Shown: positions 1 to 12,969 of the stretch, one piece after another
Layout of the letters: each line of letters begins with the position of its first letter
How positions within the stretch are numbered: the first letter of the stretch is position 1
NCBI RefSeq assembly: GCF_001640805.2
Contig: NC_066850.1
Coordinates: 13,041,373-13,105,372, forward strand
Length of the DNA stretch: 64,000 nt
From: Lates calcarifer
Lineage: Eukaryota > Chordata > Actinopteri > Centropomidae
Reading direction: 5' to 3'
Program-made: the position numbers and the translations under genes
The notes under the pieces: model-generated
The model's database searches: none
What the model saw: only the letters and a program-made list of their open reading frames with translations
What the model was told of the DNA's origin: nothing

Positions 1-59
1 CAACACCCTCTGGCAGTTAGAACCAGACCACAGGGAGAACAGGGAGACAGTTATAACTG

Positions 60-470
60 CAATTTCAATGGTCACTGAACTGAAACACAGCTGAACTGTG
101 TACATTACCCATGATCCCTTTCTTCTTCTGGAGTAGGAAGTGCTGTTACTGTAACAAACATTCCAAACTCTGTTTATAATTCTTGATATTTTCAAAGTTT
201 CCTGGCTGGATATCAGAGATGAACGCTGGTTTTTAATGACTTCAGAGTCTTTTTAACTGATCTACAGTTCAGCATTACTCTTGAACTTTCTGGACCTGAT
301 TCCAGCAGTTTAAGCTGCTGACTGTCACTCAGTTAGAGGGAGATCGTACCTGCTCACCACAGTTACACAGAACAACAACAGGTATTCAGGGAGCAGAGTG
401 GGAATGACAGAGGCTCCGTTCTCCCTGTTACAAGTCAGTGAACCATCACAGTGATTCTGAAGCTGATAAG
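60..470 (-). repeat. dispersed repeat family B, copy 1 (inverted)
   Basis: Read on the minus strand, this segment matches 18975..19365 almost base for base over about 300 bp, with shared landmarks such as GGTGAGCAGGTACGATCTCC and GCACTTCCTNCTCCAGAAG. Shorter relatives lie at 13655..13870 and 51238..51430. It is probably a non-autonomous transposon or other interspersed repeat. I do not recognise a family name, and no coding capacity is evident. Confidence 0.8.
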
Positions 471-1487
471 GTTAAATAGGTAAAAGGTTCATGATCTGAG
501 GACCATGAATGTCCACATGAGAAGAGCTGGACACACAGATGGACATCCTTGGGCTCATCTCTACCCAAACAAAAGCCTCAATGATTCTATTTTTCTTTAT
601 TGTTATGAACTGTATCCTCATCTGTCTGTACAGAGCAGTTTTCCCTCTGTCCCTTTAAATTTGTATCTCAGCTCATCATTTCTCTCTCGCTCTCTCAGGG
701 GAGCTCAATGCCCTGCATGACAACAGATGGAGCCCTGGGGCTCTGGGACCACACACACACTCACACATTCACACACAACAGCACGCACACACACATATAG
801 AGAGTGAGAGTTGGCAGCAGATGGGTAGGGTAAGAGGCAAGCTGTGGTAAAGACTGATGTCAACATCAGTGTGAGTGCATGCACACACTCCCAGAGAATC
901 CACGATTATGTGGACGGATGAAGACGAACACACACAAAGCACATAATGGAGGACTTAATTCACATGCACACACACAGTTGGAAGAAAGACAGGAAATATC
1001 CGACTAGATTTAAAACAGAAAATCAAATCAAAGAAGAATCCACACAGAAAGAGTTTGCTCTCTTTGCATCTGTGTGTTGACCACGGTTCACACTCGAGTT
1101 TTGAGTTAATTTGTGTTTTAAAAACTTCAAAAACACTGATCTGAGAGGACATGTGGGGATCTGGGGAGTTCTGTTTGCCAAAATAACAAAATAACCCTCT
1201 TCATCTAAGAGTCTAGTTCAGGACCACGCTCAACAACCTAAACGTCTTTTTTTCCGTCAACTCTCTACTCAACTCCTGGTGGGTGTCCAAGAAACACCAA
1301 GGCATGATGGGAGATGTAGTCCCTCCTGTAAATCATAGGTTTACTCAGGGAACACTGGATCCTGAACCACTTTCCACAAGATTCACTAATAAGCTGGCAG
1401 CTTAACGTCAGTCCTTACACCATCCATCATCTAAAATACCTGAACTCAGACAGCAGCTTTATCCTCACCTTTGACCTCACTGAGGAA

Positions 1488-1900
1488 ACAGGAGCTGTGT
1501 CTCAAATCAGATACTACAGCTCATACTCTAGTACACATGTAGTACACTACACGATAGTGCTGTCGCATATCAAACATGGCTGCTATGCACTTACTGGAAA
1601 TGATGATTGCAACATGTCGCCACAATTGTTGTTCACCAAAATATTCACTAACTTATAAATAAATGTATTACTTTCTTGTGCAAGCCCCCATTTCACACGA
1701 CATGTAAATGACATCCTCCTTTCTCAGCCACCATTTTCACAAGTTTGAAAAACATTACTGGTCCCACCCCTTCCACTTTGCAGTAAAGATGGCGACCATT
1801 GAGGGTGAGAAGTGTTCACTGTTTCACACACAACTTTTTGACTGTTTTAAGTTTAACATCCTGGTACTTAAAGCACCATGCATGTTCATATAGCGACTCT
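1488..1900. mobile_element. MITE-like element, GTGTCTCAAATC end
   Basis: The segment starts with GCTGTGTCTCAAATCAGATA and continues with repeated 'agtacactac' motifs. This is the signature of a small DNA transposon common in fish genomes, whose ends read like GTGTCCCAAATC. The right boundary is not clear. The open frame inside it is short and unlike any known protein. Confidence 0.4.
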
Positions 1901-3059
1901 ACACCCTTTAACAGCATCATACCATCAGATATCATTTTTTAATTACATTAGAAATATTTTATACCTAGTCTGACTTTTAAAAACAAACTTTCTCCACAGG
2001 CTTCATTTATATAACTGTCTCCTCTGTCATTGGCTACAGAACAAAGCCAAGAGTTGAACATATCACACCTAGCACCTGGTATGTTATAGAATTCATTTTA
2101 AGGTCTCTATTGATCAATATTATTGATCAGAAAGGAGAGAGTCTTCACAGTCCAGGTCCTGAGGGAATATGGTTGACTGCACTCAATCATCTTTGAAATC
2201 TCCTCCTCTTCTCTTTTCTTCAATGGGAGAGTTTATCCTGATTGTACTTTACTTTCTATAACTGTAATTGGTTTCTACTATATAATATAATGATTTTACA
2301 GTTGATTGATTTTAACTTTGAAAAGTTTTCCGTAGATAATGATTCACATTAAAACAGAGGCTCTTCTTCCAGCCATTTGCGTCACAGTCTGGTTGAAGTG
2401 CAGAGCTTCCATCCCTGAGTTGAAAATATCCATCTCTGTAGGGTATCTACAACAAATGCAGAGTGTTGGCTCACTGGAGGACAGACATTTCCTGGCTCTG
2501 GCCCATATATTGTTGCAGCTTTTGGCTGTGTTGTAGGAAAAGTGGGCATGAGTTGATTTGGAGTGAAAGTCAGTTCCAGTTAGCAGCACATGGCCGAGCT
2601 TTGGCACCTGGAATCAGACACTCGGGTGGATGCTGGTGCGTCATCCATAATGAGACTGGCATGAGTCCAATGACCAGGCGTGGCAGGTTTACTGAGGGGC
2701 ACAGGTATTTCTGCTACCTGGGTCTGAAACATCCTGACTCTGGTTTTCAGAACATTTAATCCATAACTTTCTGTCTCCAGGCTGTTAGACTCCTTTGTTT
2801 TTATGTGTCAATTTCCATTCCTGCAGACGGTTTTACACTATTCCACTGATCAGGTGACAGTAACTTGCACTAAGCAAGGCAGAGAAGACGACTGCAAATG
2901 TGTAAACAATGTAGATTTCTAACTCTTACGAAAAACAGCATTGCAAATATTAATGAGGAAGAAACACATTCAACATGTACAAAATATATGAATGCTGTAC
3001 CACCAAAAATTGTGCAGTGCACATAGGTAATAGAAATAATAGCAAAACATCCCTGGATC

Positions 3060-3445
3060 ATTTACAGGTTGATGCTGCTACTAAACTCTGGACCAGGTCT
3101 TCCTAAAGGTTTCATATGACACTGATTCTAGTCCCTGGTTCCCCATCAAATTCAGAATCCAATTCAAAGCTCTTCAAACCTACCAAGCTCTACAAGGTCA
3201 GACTCCTGTGTTACCAGCAGGTCGCTACAGTTTTCTGATCAGGGTTTGGTGGTTGTTCCTTGGAGAAGGTTTAAAACTAAAGGAGACTGAGCTTTTGAGG
3301 TTGTGGCTCCTAAACTTTATGATTTAAGATCTGTAGATACCTCACAACCTTCTTTATTTTTAGATTTATTCTGTTTTTGATGCATGTTTTTGTTTTTATC
3401 TCCTCTGCTCTTGAAAGGTGCTACATAAAATAAAGTATTTACTTC
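3060..3445 (+). mobile_element. LINE (L2/CR1-like) 3' remnant
   Basis: One plus-strand frame near 3145..3210 reads KFRIQFKALQTYQALQGQTP, resembling the conserved tail of L2/CR1 reverse-transcriptase ORFs (RIDFKxLxxTYKALxGxAP). It is followed about 200 bp later by a typical L2-type 3' end, CTTGAAAGGTGCTACATAAA, next to AATAAAG. Frames are broken by stops and shifts, so this is a dead 5'-truncated copy. Confidence 0.6.
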
Positions 3446-5027
3446 CTTTGTTACTTCCCTGTTATTTCCCCACTGTCAACTCTAATAAAAGAACCAAATA
3501 AAGCTTAAAACCCTCTGTAACAGTCTCTACATCTGGACTGTTAGGCCTCTGATTGGCTGTTTTGTTGTGTAGTATATGCCAGCATGTTTCATAACTGTGC
3601 TTTATCTGTCACATGTACCTGCTGCATTTCCTACAAGCTGTGTTCATTTAACAGTTGCATTGCTGTTTTGTAGTTAATTAGTTTTATTCCATTATATTAT
3701 TGCTGTTGTATGAGAAGATTTTCACAGTGTCAAACTATTTAAAACATTATATGGTCTATTTCCTAACTTCTGTAGGCTCCTAAACCCCTTTCAAAGCTCT
3801 CTGGGAGAAAACAAATTTAACTATTACTCAACACAAAGCACCTGAGACAATTATCCCATTTACCCCTGGCATTAAAGGGCATTTTGGGTGAGGGAACTGC
3901 AGTTGCATAGTGTGTGACCACATGAAAGCACAGGTGTAAATGCACCCAAGACACAAAGGAAATACATGATCACGCCCAGCTGTTCCAAACCAACAAGGTA
4001 GCAGCTCGGCAGCTAGCAGCAATTAGCCAGCACACACAGGAAGCAATCCTCTCCTCATGGTTCTATGGAGTCTCTGAGTTTCTGAGATTTGACCCAATGG
4101 AGATAAAAGGTTTTCACCTAACATCTTTATAAAACCTGGTCTGGACAACAGGAAGTGACCTCACTTTTAACTTGGCAGGGAGCAGCCTGTTAATGTAGCT
4201 AATATCAGTGTAAAGGTCACGGAGGGGACGTAAATGTCAAAGCGGATGGAAACAAACAGCAAACCTTGACTGAAAGTGAATTTCTAATGTGATGAATGAA
4301 GGTGGATGGGGAAGGAAGTGTCTGACATATACAATATGGACCCTCAGTGATCACATTAGCTTGTTTGGGGCGTGGAGAGGAAAAAAGAAAATGCACCGCA
4401 GTGACACGGCTAATTGATTCTGGCAGGACAGAAGTGTAAAACACAAACAATTATGAAGACACAAGAAGAAGGAGAAGGACAGGGAGATGAAATTCGATTG
4501 CTCTGACACGATTCATTAACTGGGGACAGGAGAAAAGGGAGTGTAAACACCAAATGCTGTTCGCACTGAGCTGTAAGTTCATTTTTTAGGAAGTAGAGCT
4601 GCTGCTGAGAGGCTGGAAGTTTCATAGTATGAAGGAAAATATCTCTAAAAACAGTCGCTGTGTCTCTTTGTTCTACTATATAATAATAATATAAAGCCTA
4701 ATGGGAACTAGGACAGAGGGATTCACCAACCATCCCAAAATAAGGATGCTGCCAGGCTCTTTTTAGCTGCAGGAACTTTTATACAATTGTTTTCAAGAAC
4801 TCAGGAGACTGACCTCCAGTTTGACTGAGAGGGCTCATTTTGGTTTTAAATTCTCCAGCCCAGAAAGATAAAACAGGTAACTACACCCTCAACAACTGAC
4901 CACAAAAATGTCTCTAACTGGTTGAATACAGGTATGCTGCTTTAACTCCTTTCAGTGCCTCAACTTCAGATCTGTTGTCAGCTCTAGCAGGTGCTTCAAG
5001 TTTGTTGGTTACTGCTACAAAACACTA

Positions 5028-5312
5028 GCGCAGTGATTAGCACTGTCATCTCACAACAAGAAGGTTCCAGGTGCAAGCCCCGGTTCCCCCAGCTTCTCAC
5101 AGTCCAAAGACATGCAGGTGAACCGATGACTCTAAATTGCCTGTAGGTGTGAATGTGAGTGTGAATGGTTGTTTGTCTATATGTGTTGGCCCTGCACTGA
5201 GCTGGTGATCTGTCCACCGTGTACCACGCCTCTTACCAAGTGTCAGCTGGGGTAGGTTCTAGCCCCCCCCATGACCCTTATGGATAAGCAGTATAGATAA
5301 TGTATGGATGGC
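5028..5312 (+). mobile_element. SINE-type repeat, copy 1
   Basis: It opens with GCAGTGATTAGCACTGTCAT and continues through CAGTCCAAAGACATGCAGGT, GACTCTAAATTGCCTGTAGG and a 'ggataagcagtatagataatg' tail. This is the layout of a very common teleost interspersed repeat with a tRNA-like head and a 3' simple tail. A reverse-strand relative sits at 25075..25330 and a decayed one at 10885..11105. Confidence 0.75.
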
Positions 5313-6153
5313 TGCTACATAACATTAAATTTTAGGAGAGAAAAATGCAAAAAGTGGACCACTGTCACCTCATTGGCACTTCAGCTTCTTTCAGTGCTTC
5401 AGCTGAAACAACACTATTCATCAGGTCCACTTGAACTGTCCCAGAAACTACCACTTCAGCTTTTCTTAAGCAATTTAACTCCTCTGAATGCACCAATGCC
5501 ACACAAATACACTTAAAAAGCTCCAAATTAGCTGTTTTTTACAATGGACAAAAGCACACTTGAATTTCCTTCAGTTTCCTTTAATCAATTATGTAGCAGG
5601 CCACTTCAAGGATCTAAAAAGAGTTAGCACTGAGTGCAGCACTTGCTTTGATACCTTATTTAGCTAAGTATAAACACATCTTTGTACAAAAAGCATTTAA
5701 CTAAATGAGCTCAAACTCTCAGATGCTCCAGCGTTAAATGTCTGAGCACAAATGGCCATGCAAGAACTGACTTCAGGTTCAATTCCCAGACCTAATCACA
5801 CTCTACAGCCCCCTGACACATCAGCAGAAAAGGAGGACAGAGTGTTTTCTCTCCCTGATATGAGTACAAATTGATGAACCCAAAGGTAATTGTACAAAGG
5901 ACAAAGAGTTGGCTGACTTCCCTAAAATGGGCAGCCCAGGAAATGGGGGGGAAGTTGTTTTCTCTTTCCTAATTTGGATCAGCAGGGAGATAGAAAGTCA
6001 ACAGTGTGGTTTTTACTTAATGAATGCTGACAGGAAATCAAACATCAGAGGAACAGAGCATTTCTTCCTGCCTCTGACTGAATCCGAAAGTAACTCACCA
6101 CAACAACACGACCAAATAACATCAGAGGAAGAGGAAGACGTCAGCAGCCTTAC

Positions 6154-6280
6154 CTAGCTTGGGCAGCGAGTACTGGACTTTGAAGTAGTCCTGGTAAAAT
6201 CCCAGCAGTCTCTTGGTGATATGAAGAGCATAGTCACCCGCTCCGCTGGAAATGGCGTCCGGCCGGGCGTAAAGACGGAT
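6154..6280 (-). CDS. trhde: trhde exon 4 (TRH-degrading ectoenzyme)
   Basis: This 127-nt internal exon encodes residues 340-381. On the minus strand it is preceded by the acceptor CTGTATCTTTAG and followed by the donor G|GTAAGG. It enters in phase 0 and leaves after one base of the next codon, as expected where vertebrate TRHDE continues with an Asp codon. The translation begins IRLYARPDAI and ends with a YFKVQYSLPKL-like segment, closely matching the TRHDE region just before the catalytic domain. In M1 aminopeptidases this stretch ends the N-terminal beta-domain and leads into the GAMEN-containing catalytic domain. No stop or frameshift is visible. Inverted copies of repeat family B lie on both sides of this exon (60..470 and 18975..19365). 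Confidence 0.95.
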
Positions 6281-7439
6281 CTAAAGATACAGAGAAAGAG
6301 AAATGGAATCAGGGCAATTTTAATAGCAAAGGAATTAAACATAAATACAGAGAGAGGTAAAAATATAACAACATGGAATTATGCCATGTTTTTTGTTTTT
6401 TGTTTTTACAGAGGGGGAATTTGAATTTGGCAGAGTTCATGATCAAATCTAAAAGGAGGCAAACAGAACAGGGCTAAGTGTAAACAGAAAAATAATACAG
6501 TCGAGTTGAGTTTAAATTCAAATCCGAAGAGAGACAGAAATTAAATTTGAGGGCATTTTTTTCGTCCAAATGTACACAAAGACAAGGAGAAACTGAATCA
6601 GGCCAGTGCTAGGCAGGTCAAGCCCGCAGAGAAAGAATAACTGAATCAGGCCAAGATCATGTTCAGCTCTCCAGACAAAATAACACAGTCAGGAGTAAGT
6701 TTTTGTTCAAATCTACAGAAGAAAAATGGATTTACGGCTACAAGCAGAAAAACAATCCACTTAAACATTTGTAGGAAAAAAAAATCAAAGTTCTGCTTTA
6801 GTTGGATTCCTAGTTAGTTCTCATAGTCAAGGTCTAATATTCACAACTCTGATGCTGAAGTGTGTTTCTCATTATTGTGCGGGACAAACACTCTGAAATG
6901 TAGTTTGTGTCTCTGCAGTGTGAGGAGCAGCTGTGTGATTAGATCATGTGAGGAAAAATCTGCCAAACATTCCGACCTATAATCAATACCAGCCGGGTCA
7001 CATGACTGTTCCCATGCCTATCAGCATGCTCGGTCAGGGGTACTGACCTCACTGTTGACCTCGCTGGGAGAACAACAGGATGACAGTGTGTGTGTTCCCT
7101 GAAGCTCTACAGCCATTAATTACACCGACATCACTGCTGGGAGGAAGTAGACTACAATTTGAAAAAATTATCTGTTGTTTAAAAACTGTTTCTGTTAGTT
7201 GGCTCAGATGGAAATCTCAGTTAAGTCTCTGATGCATTGCAGCTAATATGAAGCTGTAATCAAAGGAACAGCTTCCTCAGAGCAACTGGTTCCTGTTTAC
7301 CGACTGTCACAAAACTTGGCAGACAGAGGAGCAACAGAAACCTCACTTCACCCTCTTTTCTCTCACAGCGTATCACTCCACCAGCCTGTTTACTGCCAAT
7401 GTGCAAAGTGTTATGTAGCTCCCATTAAAACCAATATAC

Positions 7440-7800
7440 AGCCACAGCATTAAAACCACCGACAGGTGAAGTAAAAAACATTGATCTTCTCGTTATGATA
7501 CAATGTTCTGCTGGGAAACCTTGGGTCCTTCATTCATCTGGATGTTACTTTTACTGGTACCACCCACCTAATCATTGTTGTAGACCAAGCACACCTCCCT
7601 ATGGCAACAGGGGCCTCCCACACCACAAAACTGCTCATAGATGTCTTGAGGAATATGACAAAGTGTGTGGGGTGACAAAGTGTGCCGAGCTGGCCTCCAA
7701 ACTTCCCAGATCCCAATCTGATCCAGCATCTGTAGGATGATGAACAAGCCAGATCCACTCCATAACCCACAGGACTCGCTGTCTAAAAACTTGCTAATTA
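7440..7800 (+). pseudogene. Tc1/mariner-like transposase remnant
   Basis: Plus-strand frames contain the degenerate DDE motif WPPNFPDPNLIQHL followed by a TAG stop where Tc1-type transposases carry Trp (consensus WPPNSPDLNPIEHLW). Upstream, VVDQAHLPMA, SHTTKLLIDVL and a CWETLG-like segment also fit. The stretch between the two halves is shortened and frameshifted, and the middle of the catalytic region is missing. Upstream DNA (GCCACAGCATTAAAACCACC) belongs to the same widespread fish element. It is a dead fragment. The matching frame is broken, so it encodes nothing functional. Confidence 0.75.
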
Positions 7801-7829
7801 GCATTAAACACAAAATACATTAGCCGAGT

Positions 7830-7935
7830 TATTACATTTAATCCTGAGGGGAACATGAAAACTATGTGAACCAAATTTCACAGTAGTTATTGAGTTGAGT
7901 TGCTGAGTTGTTGTTGAACCTTGTGGTGGCACTAG
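7830..7935 (+). repeat. dispersed repeat, 'GGTGGCACTAGAGGA' family
   Basis: The order of motifs (CCTGAGGGGAACATGAAAAC, ACCAAATTTCACAGTAGTTA, GGTGGCACTAGAGGAGTCAA) is that of a widespread short teleost repeat. A second plus-strand copy is at 11130..11330 and a reverse copy at about 44110..44430. Confidence 0.55.
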
Positions 7936-9657
7936 AGGAGTCAAGAGGTCAAGCCTGTTTTTAAAATGCAGCCAGCATTTAATTCATGTTCTGCTTCCAG
8001 GGAATAGACTGAAGCAGAAAACCTGCTGCTTTGGGATCCTAACTGTTTACCTGCAGAAAAACACTCAGGGAGCATTTTCGGCTCTGACTGTGAAACCTCA
8101 GAAACCTTGCTGAAAATAAAAGTAAAAACAAAAACTTTGTAATCGATATTTTTAACTGGCTTTGATACCAACTTAGTATTTGTTACTGCGGCATCAATCT
8201 GCCTGTCTCTTGTGATTCTGCAGCTCTGTCAGAAATGTTTCACTTCACTGACTCCCAACTGATTCTTTAAACTCAAGTGATTCTTTCAGGCTGATGGACG
8301 GACAGACATCTGCTTCATCTAAGGCAATTTTCTTGCAAAAAAAATAAAAAATAAAAAATACTGTTTCAGAGCTCAAAGCAATTTAAAGTTTGAAAGAGAA
8401 AATGAGCTACTGCTGTTGCCTGATCCAATCGACATCCAGGGTTTGACAGGCCTATCTCACTGTATAAAATCCTGTCAAACTGATCTCAAAGACTTATCAA
8501 CTCTTGTTAGCATCTGTTAGTATCAGCTCATTATTCTCTATGACAGTTAGAGCTATCATTAAAGTGATTCAGATCCTTTTACAGCCTTAGTCTGTCCTGA
8601 AGGTGGCGCTAGAGCAACAACAAAATGTACAACCCCAGATTATTTTACTTTTCAAACTGCACACGCAGACTCAAGGCAAGGAGGTGTATTGGCTGTTAAT
8701 CAGCATGGTGACAAAAGGCGGTGATGTCACTGATCAATATGCATGGTATCCACCCCTGCCTGGACATACTCTAACTGTAAACCCTGTGTGTTTGTTGGTC
8801 TGTTTTACTGTTGAGAGAGAGAAACCGGCTCATTGTCAACTGAAGGACGACACACAATACACGCAAACAGAAACAGACACAGACACACACTGACAAGTAA
8901 TGTCACTCTGCTATCTCCTCTCAGTTTCACCTCCGCCCTAATAAACTCTGTGTTCACACAGCTGTAAAAACACATTGGATTCTGCTTTGTCACAACAGAC
9001 AGTAAATCAGGTTCTTCTCGCTGTCAATATGTTTGTGTCATATAAAAGCTCCTGTGTGTAGTAAACTGTGTGTGGTATTAAGCTGTGTTCTGACTGAACA
9101 TGAAGCAGATTTAACAGGTGAGATGTCCACTTGAATAATAGCCTACATGTTATGGTCTACCTTGTCTTTTCCACCCCAGCCTAATGTATTAGAAATTATA
9201 GTGTGAGTGCAGAGGGATGATAGATATAGATACTTTCTAGTTCACTAATGCAGGTTATTGACAGGCAGGACATAAGAAGACCTGTAGAGAGGTGAGGGTG
9301 GACTGTAATCACAGCCTATTGAACATCATGGCTCTGTTAGTTATTTACAACTCAGTAAGAGCGCAGCTGAACCTGTGATATTTTCTAATAACCTCACACA
9401 AACCCTCTCGGTCATGGGTCAACCCACGCATCACTGGCATCACTACCTGCTGCATCTCCTGCTGCTGCCAGAACATCAACAAAGGTGGTGAGTTTTGTGA
9501 TTTCTGTGATGCATGTAATGAGCTCAGAGTTGGATTTCAAACTGTGTCTGGAGTCTTTCCATGTCCGTATGAAAACTTGAAAGTCGAGGGAATAAAATGT
9601 CACGTTGTCCACCCTGTTAAGGCGCCTATGGTCCAGAATGATAGCCCATTAGCAAAA

Positions 9658-9945
9658 CAGGGTACCCCTGGTGTAAGTTATGGGCTTCACTGGGTGTTTC
9701 TTTCTATCAGCCCACATCTTCTTATTTCTGTTGTCAGTCCTTTTCTGTGCTGCCCAAAAATAGCAGAAATAGCTACATATGGCCATCTGTTTTCACCTTA
9801 GCTAGGGCAAAGATAGCTAGCTAATTCCAGCTTTATTGACCTTAGCTGGGCAGCACAGAAGAGTACTGACAAACAAAATACAAAGACGTGGGCTCATTTC
9901 AAGAAACACCATATAAAACCCATTTATCAGGGGTACCAACTTTTA
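9658..9945. mobile_element. hairpin (foldback) MITE
   Basis: Two arms of about 90 bp are imperfect reverse complements. The left arm (about 9660..9757) starts GGGTACCCCTG, contains GCCCACATCTT and ends TCTGTGCTGCCC. The right arm (about 9848..9943) starts GGGCAGCACAGAAGAG, contains GACGTGGGCTC and ends ATCAGGGGTACC. A loop of about 90 bp rich in TAGCTAG lies between them. The symmetry and size fit a non-autonomous DNA transposon, but I do not recognise the family. Confidence 0.65.
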
Positions 9946-10884
9946 CCAGCGAGTACCAACGTTAGCTAGGTTAGCTGGCTCACATTAGCACTTGCTGGCA
10001 TCAAACCATTTCTTCTTCTCTTTTTCGTCACAATGAAAGTGGTAGAATGACAACTGAATAGGTTTTGTGGATTCAGATCTATTTTAACAATATGGGACAC
10101 AACACTGTGGCATCTTGAAAGCAGGAGAGCCTCAGACAAGTTGAACATGGACATCAGTCGTGACGTCAAGACTTAACAAGAGAATTATCTTAATGGCTCG
10201 GAAAACATGGCAGAAACCTCAGGAACATGAACTAGGAAGAGATCCCTTCACAGGACAGACAATCATGCAACAGATGTTGTGGGTACAGAACAGAGCACAT
10301 AGTAAATTTACAGTGACAACAACCTTTCCAACAGATCCTGAGCCACACAAATACAGCTGCTACTGATATAACAAATAATAATATTACTAATGAATAAAAA
10401 CCGACACAGAGGCTAAATCTATGCTAATGCGTCCTCCTCTTTTTTCATCCTCCTCTCTTCTCCTCCACTCCTCAGTTCCCCCAGTACGAGTGATTTTTTC
10501 AATGAAAATTCAAACTTTTTAAAGCTCTTCTCTTCTTATTCCCCACATTCTCCTCCCTGAACCAGAACTCATCTCAGAGCGCGGCAGCCAGCAGAGTGAA
10601 TATCTGCTCAGAAAGTGGAGGCTTTATTGAAATCGTAGCTTCTTTCGCTGGACTGGCAGCGAGCTACTGAATTGAGTATCATCTCCTGAGGATTCCTGAA
10701 ATGCCTCCAGTCATGTTCTCCCAGGTGAGGAGAAACCAGGGCACATTACATTTTTCAATGGGTGTGGGGTGGGTGGGTGGGTATGTGTGTATGCGTGACG
10801 TTTTCACTTCAAAGTATCAGCATATACACGTTCACGGTGTCTCTCAGGACTGAAATATGCTGCTTCAACCGAGCTAAAACTATC

Positions 10885-11105
10885 ACATGGTGACTCAGAG
10901 GGTCCTGGGTTTAAAGTTTGTACATTCAGTCTGTGTCTGCATGGATTTCCTCCGACAATTCAAAAACACTCAGGTCAGCTCAGGTGGAAACTTTAAACTG
11001 CCCCAAAGTGTGAATGTGACTGTTGTTGGTCATGTTTCTTAGCTCTGTGACAGACTGTTCAGGGTGTGCCCTCTCTCTCAGCCAATAAGCGATGAAACAG
11101 CTTCG
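10885..11105 (+). mobile_element. SINE-type repeat, decayed copy
   Basis: GTCCTGGGTTTAAAGTTTGT, TGCATGGATTTCCTCCGACA and GTGTGAATGTGACTGTTGTT follow in the same order as in the copy at 5028..5312 and its relatives, with deletions. The 5' head and 3' tail are poorly preserved. Confidence 0.5.
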
Positions 11106-11129
11106 TTTGGTTAAACAGAGGATCTACCG

Positions 11130-11330
11130 TTTACTTAGTCTGTGTGCTTGATCCTATTAGGACCATAAATGTCTATACCAAAGTTTGTGCCAATCCATTA
11201 AGCAGATGTACATATATTTAATTGGAAGTGGCACTGGAGGAAAAGCCCAGGGATCATAAAGGACATTAGGACTCATCCTCTGGATAACATGAATGTCTGC
11301 ATCAAACTTCATGTTAATTTTATCCAAAAG
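11130..11330 (+). repeat. dispersed repeat, second 'GGTGGCACTAGAGGA'-type copy
   Basis: TTTGTGCCAATCCATTAAGC, GTGGCACTGGAGGAAAAGCC and ACTCATCCTCTGGATAACAT keep the order of the family also seen at 7830..7935. It has no coding content. Confidence 0.55.
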
Positions 11331-12969
11331 TTACTACATTATCTGTATAGCTCATGTTAAATGCTGTATTATTTCTGGAGAGTACAACAACAGTGTCTCT
11401 GCTGCTCGAGTTTCTATTTTTAACAGAGATAAAATTTCTATTCATCATTTAATCCAGTGGATTCCACTTTGCCATCTTGAATTTAACTGCTGTTAATGAA
11501 AACAACACTTTCTCCACATATTTCACAGTAAAATCCTTTCGAGGAGGTGAAGGGATTATTCCCTCTGAACTGCTGGGAAGCTTTTAATGTGAAGCAGATT
11601 AACAGCAAACAGCGGCAGCAGCAAACAGCAGCAGAAAATTATCACAGCAAACTGGAGCAGATCAAAAAACAAGGAGGCTTCTCACCAAAATGCCATCAAA
11701 CATACAGTACTTTCCAAACAAGCACTGCTGGAAAGGGCTTGCTCTAAAAAATAGCCTGTTAGATTAAGGTCTATCAAATCTTTGTAATCAAGGGAGATAA
11801 AACATACTCACTCTATAAACTGTGTAATGGGTCTAACTCTGTAAGAACAATTACTGGGACTGTCTTTCAGAAATTATGCTTATGCATGAACAAAACTCAG
11901 ATTTTGGTAAGAAATTTAAAAATATCAATATAATTACTCAGCACATTTTTGGGAATATGCTTGCTACTTTTACTCATAGGTTAGGCTATCGCTAGGTTAG
12001 CTAGTTAGTTAGTTGTGGCCTTGAGGTTATCCTCTGATCCAAACTCCTGGCAACCAAGGAAATGAACGTAATTCCTCAAAAATCCGTTATAGTAGTTCAA
12101 CGATGAATAGAGCAAAAAAACAAAGAGCAAACAGTGCAAAGAAAATGCATACACTTTGTAGAAACTCACTTAAATGCAACATAACATGAATCAATAACAG
12201 CACTTTCTGTTAAAACACAAAAAATTAGCTTTGGCTAAGGCATCCAAATTGTATTCTAAAAATTACTCAAATTACTGTGCTTCTTTTAAAATATAGTTTT
12301 TTTTCCTCTTTACGACTGGTTTGATTATGATTATTGTCTAATGATTTGTGACCTCTGTTTATTCATGGTGTATTTTATTTATTTTCTATGTATTTTCTTT
12401 ATATAGTTTGCCAAATCGTGTTTTAGAAATTAGCTTTTTGCTTTTTTCCATCTTAAGTAGGGGAGAAGTCCATGGTATAAGCCTGTGGTTTGTTGACTGC
12501 TTCTGTCTCATCTGTTTTATTCTGTTTTCTAAATACAGAAAATAAATAAATCTGGTCAGTTAGACAAGCAGATGAGTCTGAAAACATTACATGACATCAG
12601 TCATTTCTCATGAGAGAAGCAAAAGCAAAAGCCACGGTAATATTTTCTACTCCAAGCTAAACATTATTCAAAGGTCAAAGGTAGATCAGGACACAAACAC
12701 AAGGGCGGATAAAGCCACAAGCCCAAAATATTCTCTCATCTCCCTTTTCTTAATTCATGTCTTTTCTTGTTCCTCTTCCTCCCTTCCTCCTTTTACTCCT
12801 CTCCTCCAGTCTCTCCTTGTTATCTCTCCACTCGTCCGTGACATCTCTCGCTGCGTTCTGTCGCTCCGTCTGTCGCCCTTGGATGATGGATGGGGTGATG
12901 GACGCTCGGTTGCCACGGTAATTTGATGGATGGTTTAGCAACTGATACGAGCGCCCGAGAGAGCACACC

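Larger units (their letters stand above)
1..6153 (-). other. trhde: trhde intron 4 (partial)
   Basis: This is sequence downstream of the exon 4 donor on the minus strand. I looked for the next M1 exon (the MENWG region and the HEICHQW zinc-binding motif) on the minus strand and saw nothing matching, so exon 5 is probably beyond the left edge. The stretch holds repeats listed separately (60..470, 1488..1900, 3060..3445, 5028..5312) and a CA-rich patch near 750..800. The remainder is AT-rich, with no coding exon I can support. Confidence 0.7.

Noticed and set aside
5028..5120. Possible tRNA gene (A-box-like and B-box-like words)
   Set aside because: No cloverleaf can be drawn. The sequence continues into a known SINE-like body and recurs elsewhere in the window. 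The same reasoning rejects a tRNA at 50472.
1..6153. trhde exon 5 (GAMEN/HEXXH region)
   Set aside because: I searched the minus strand for MENWG- and HEICHQW-type codons next to splice sites and found none. The match-like CCACTGATC near 2840 is out of frame with any such motif.
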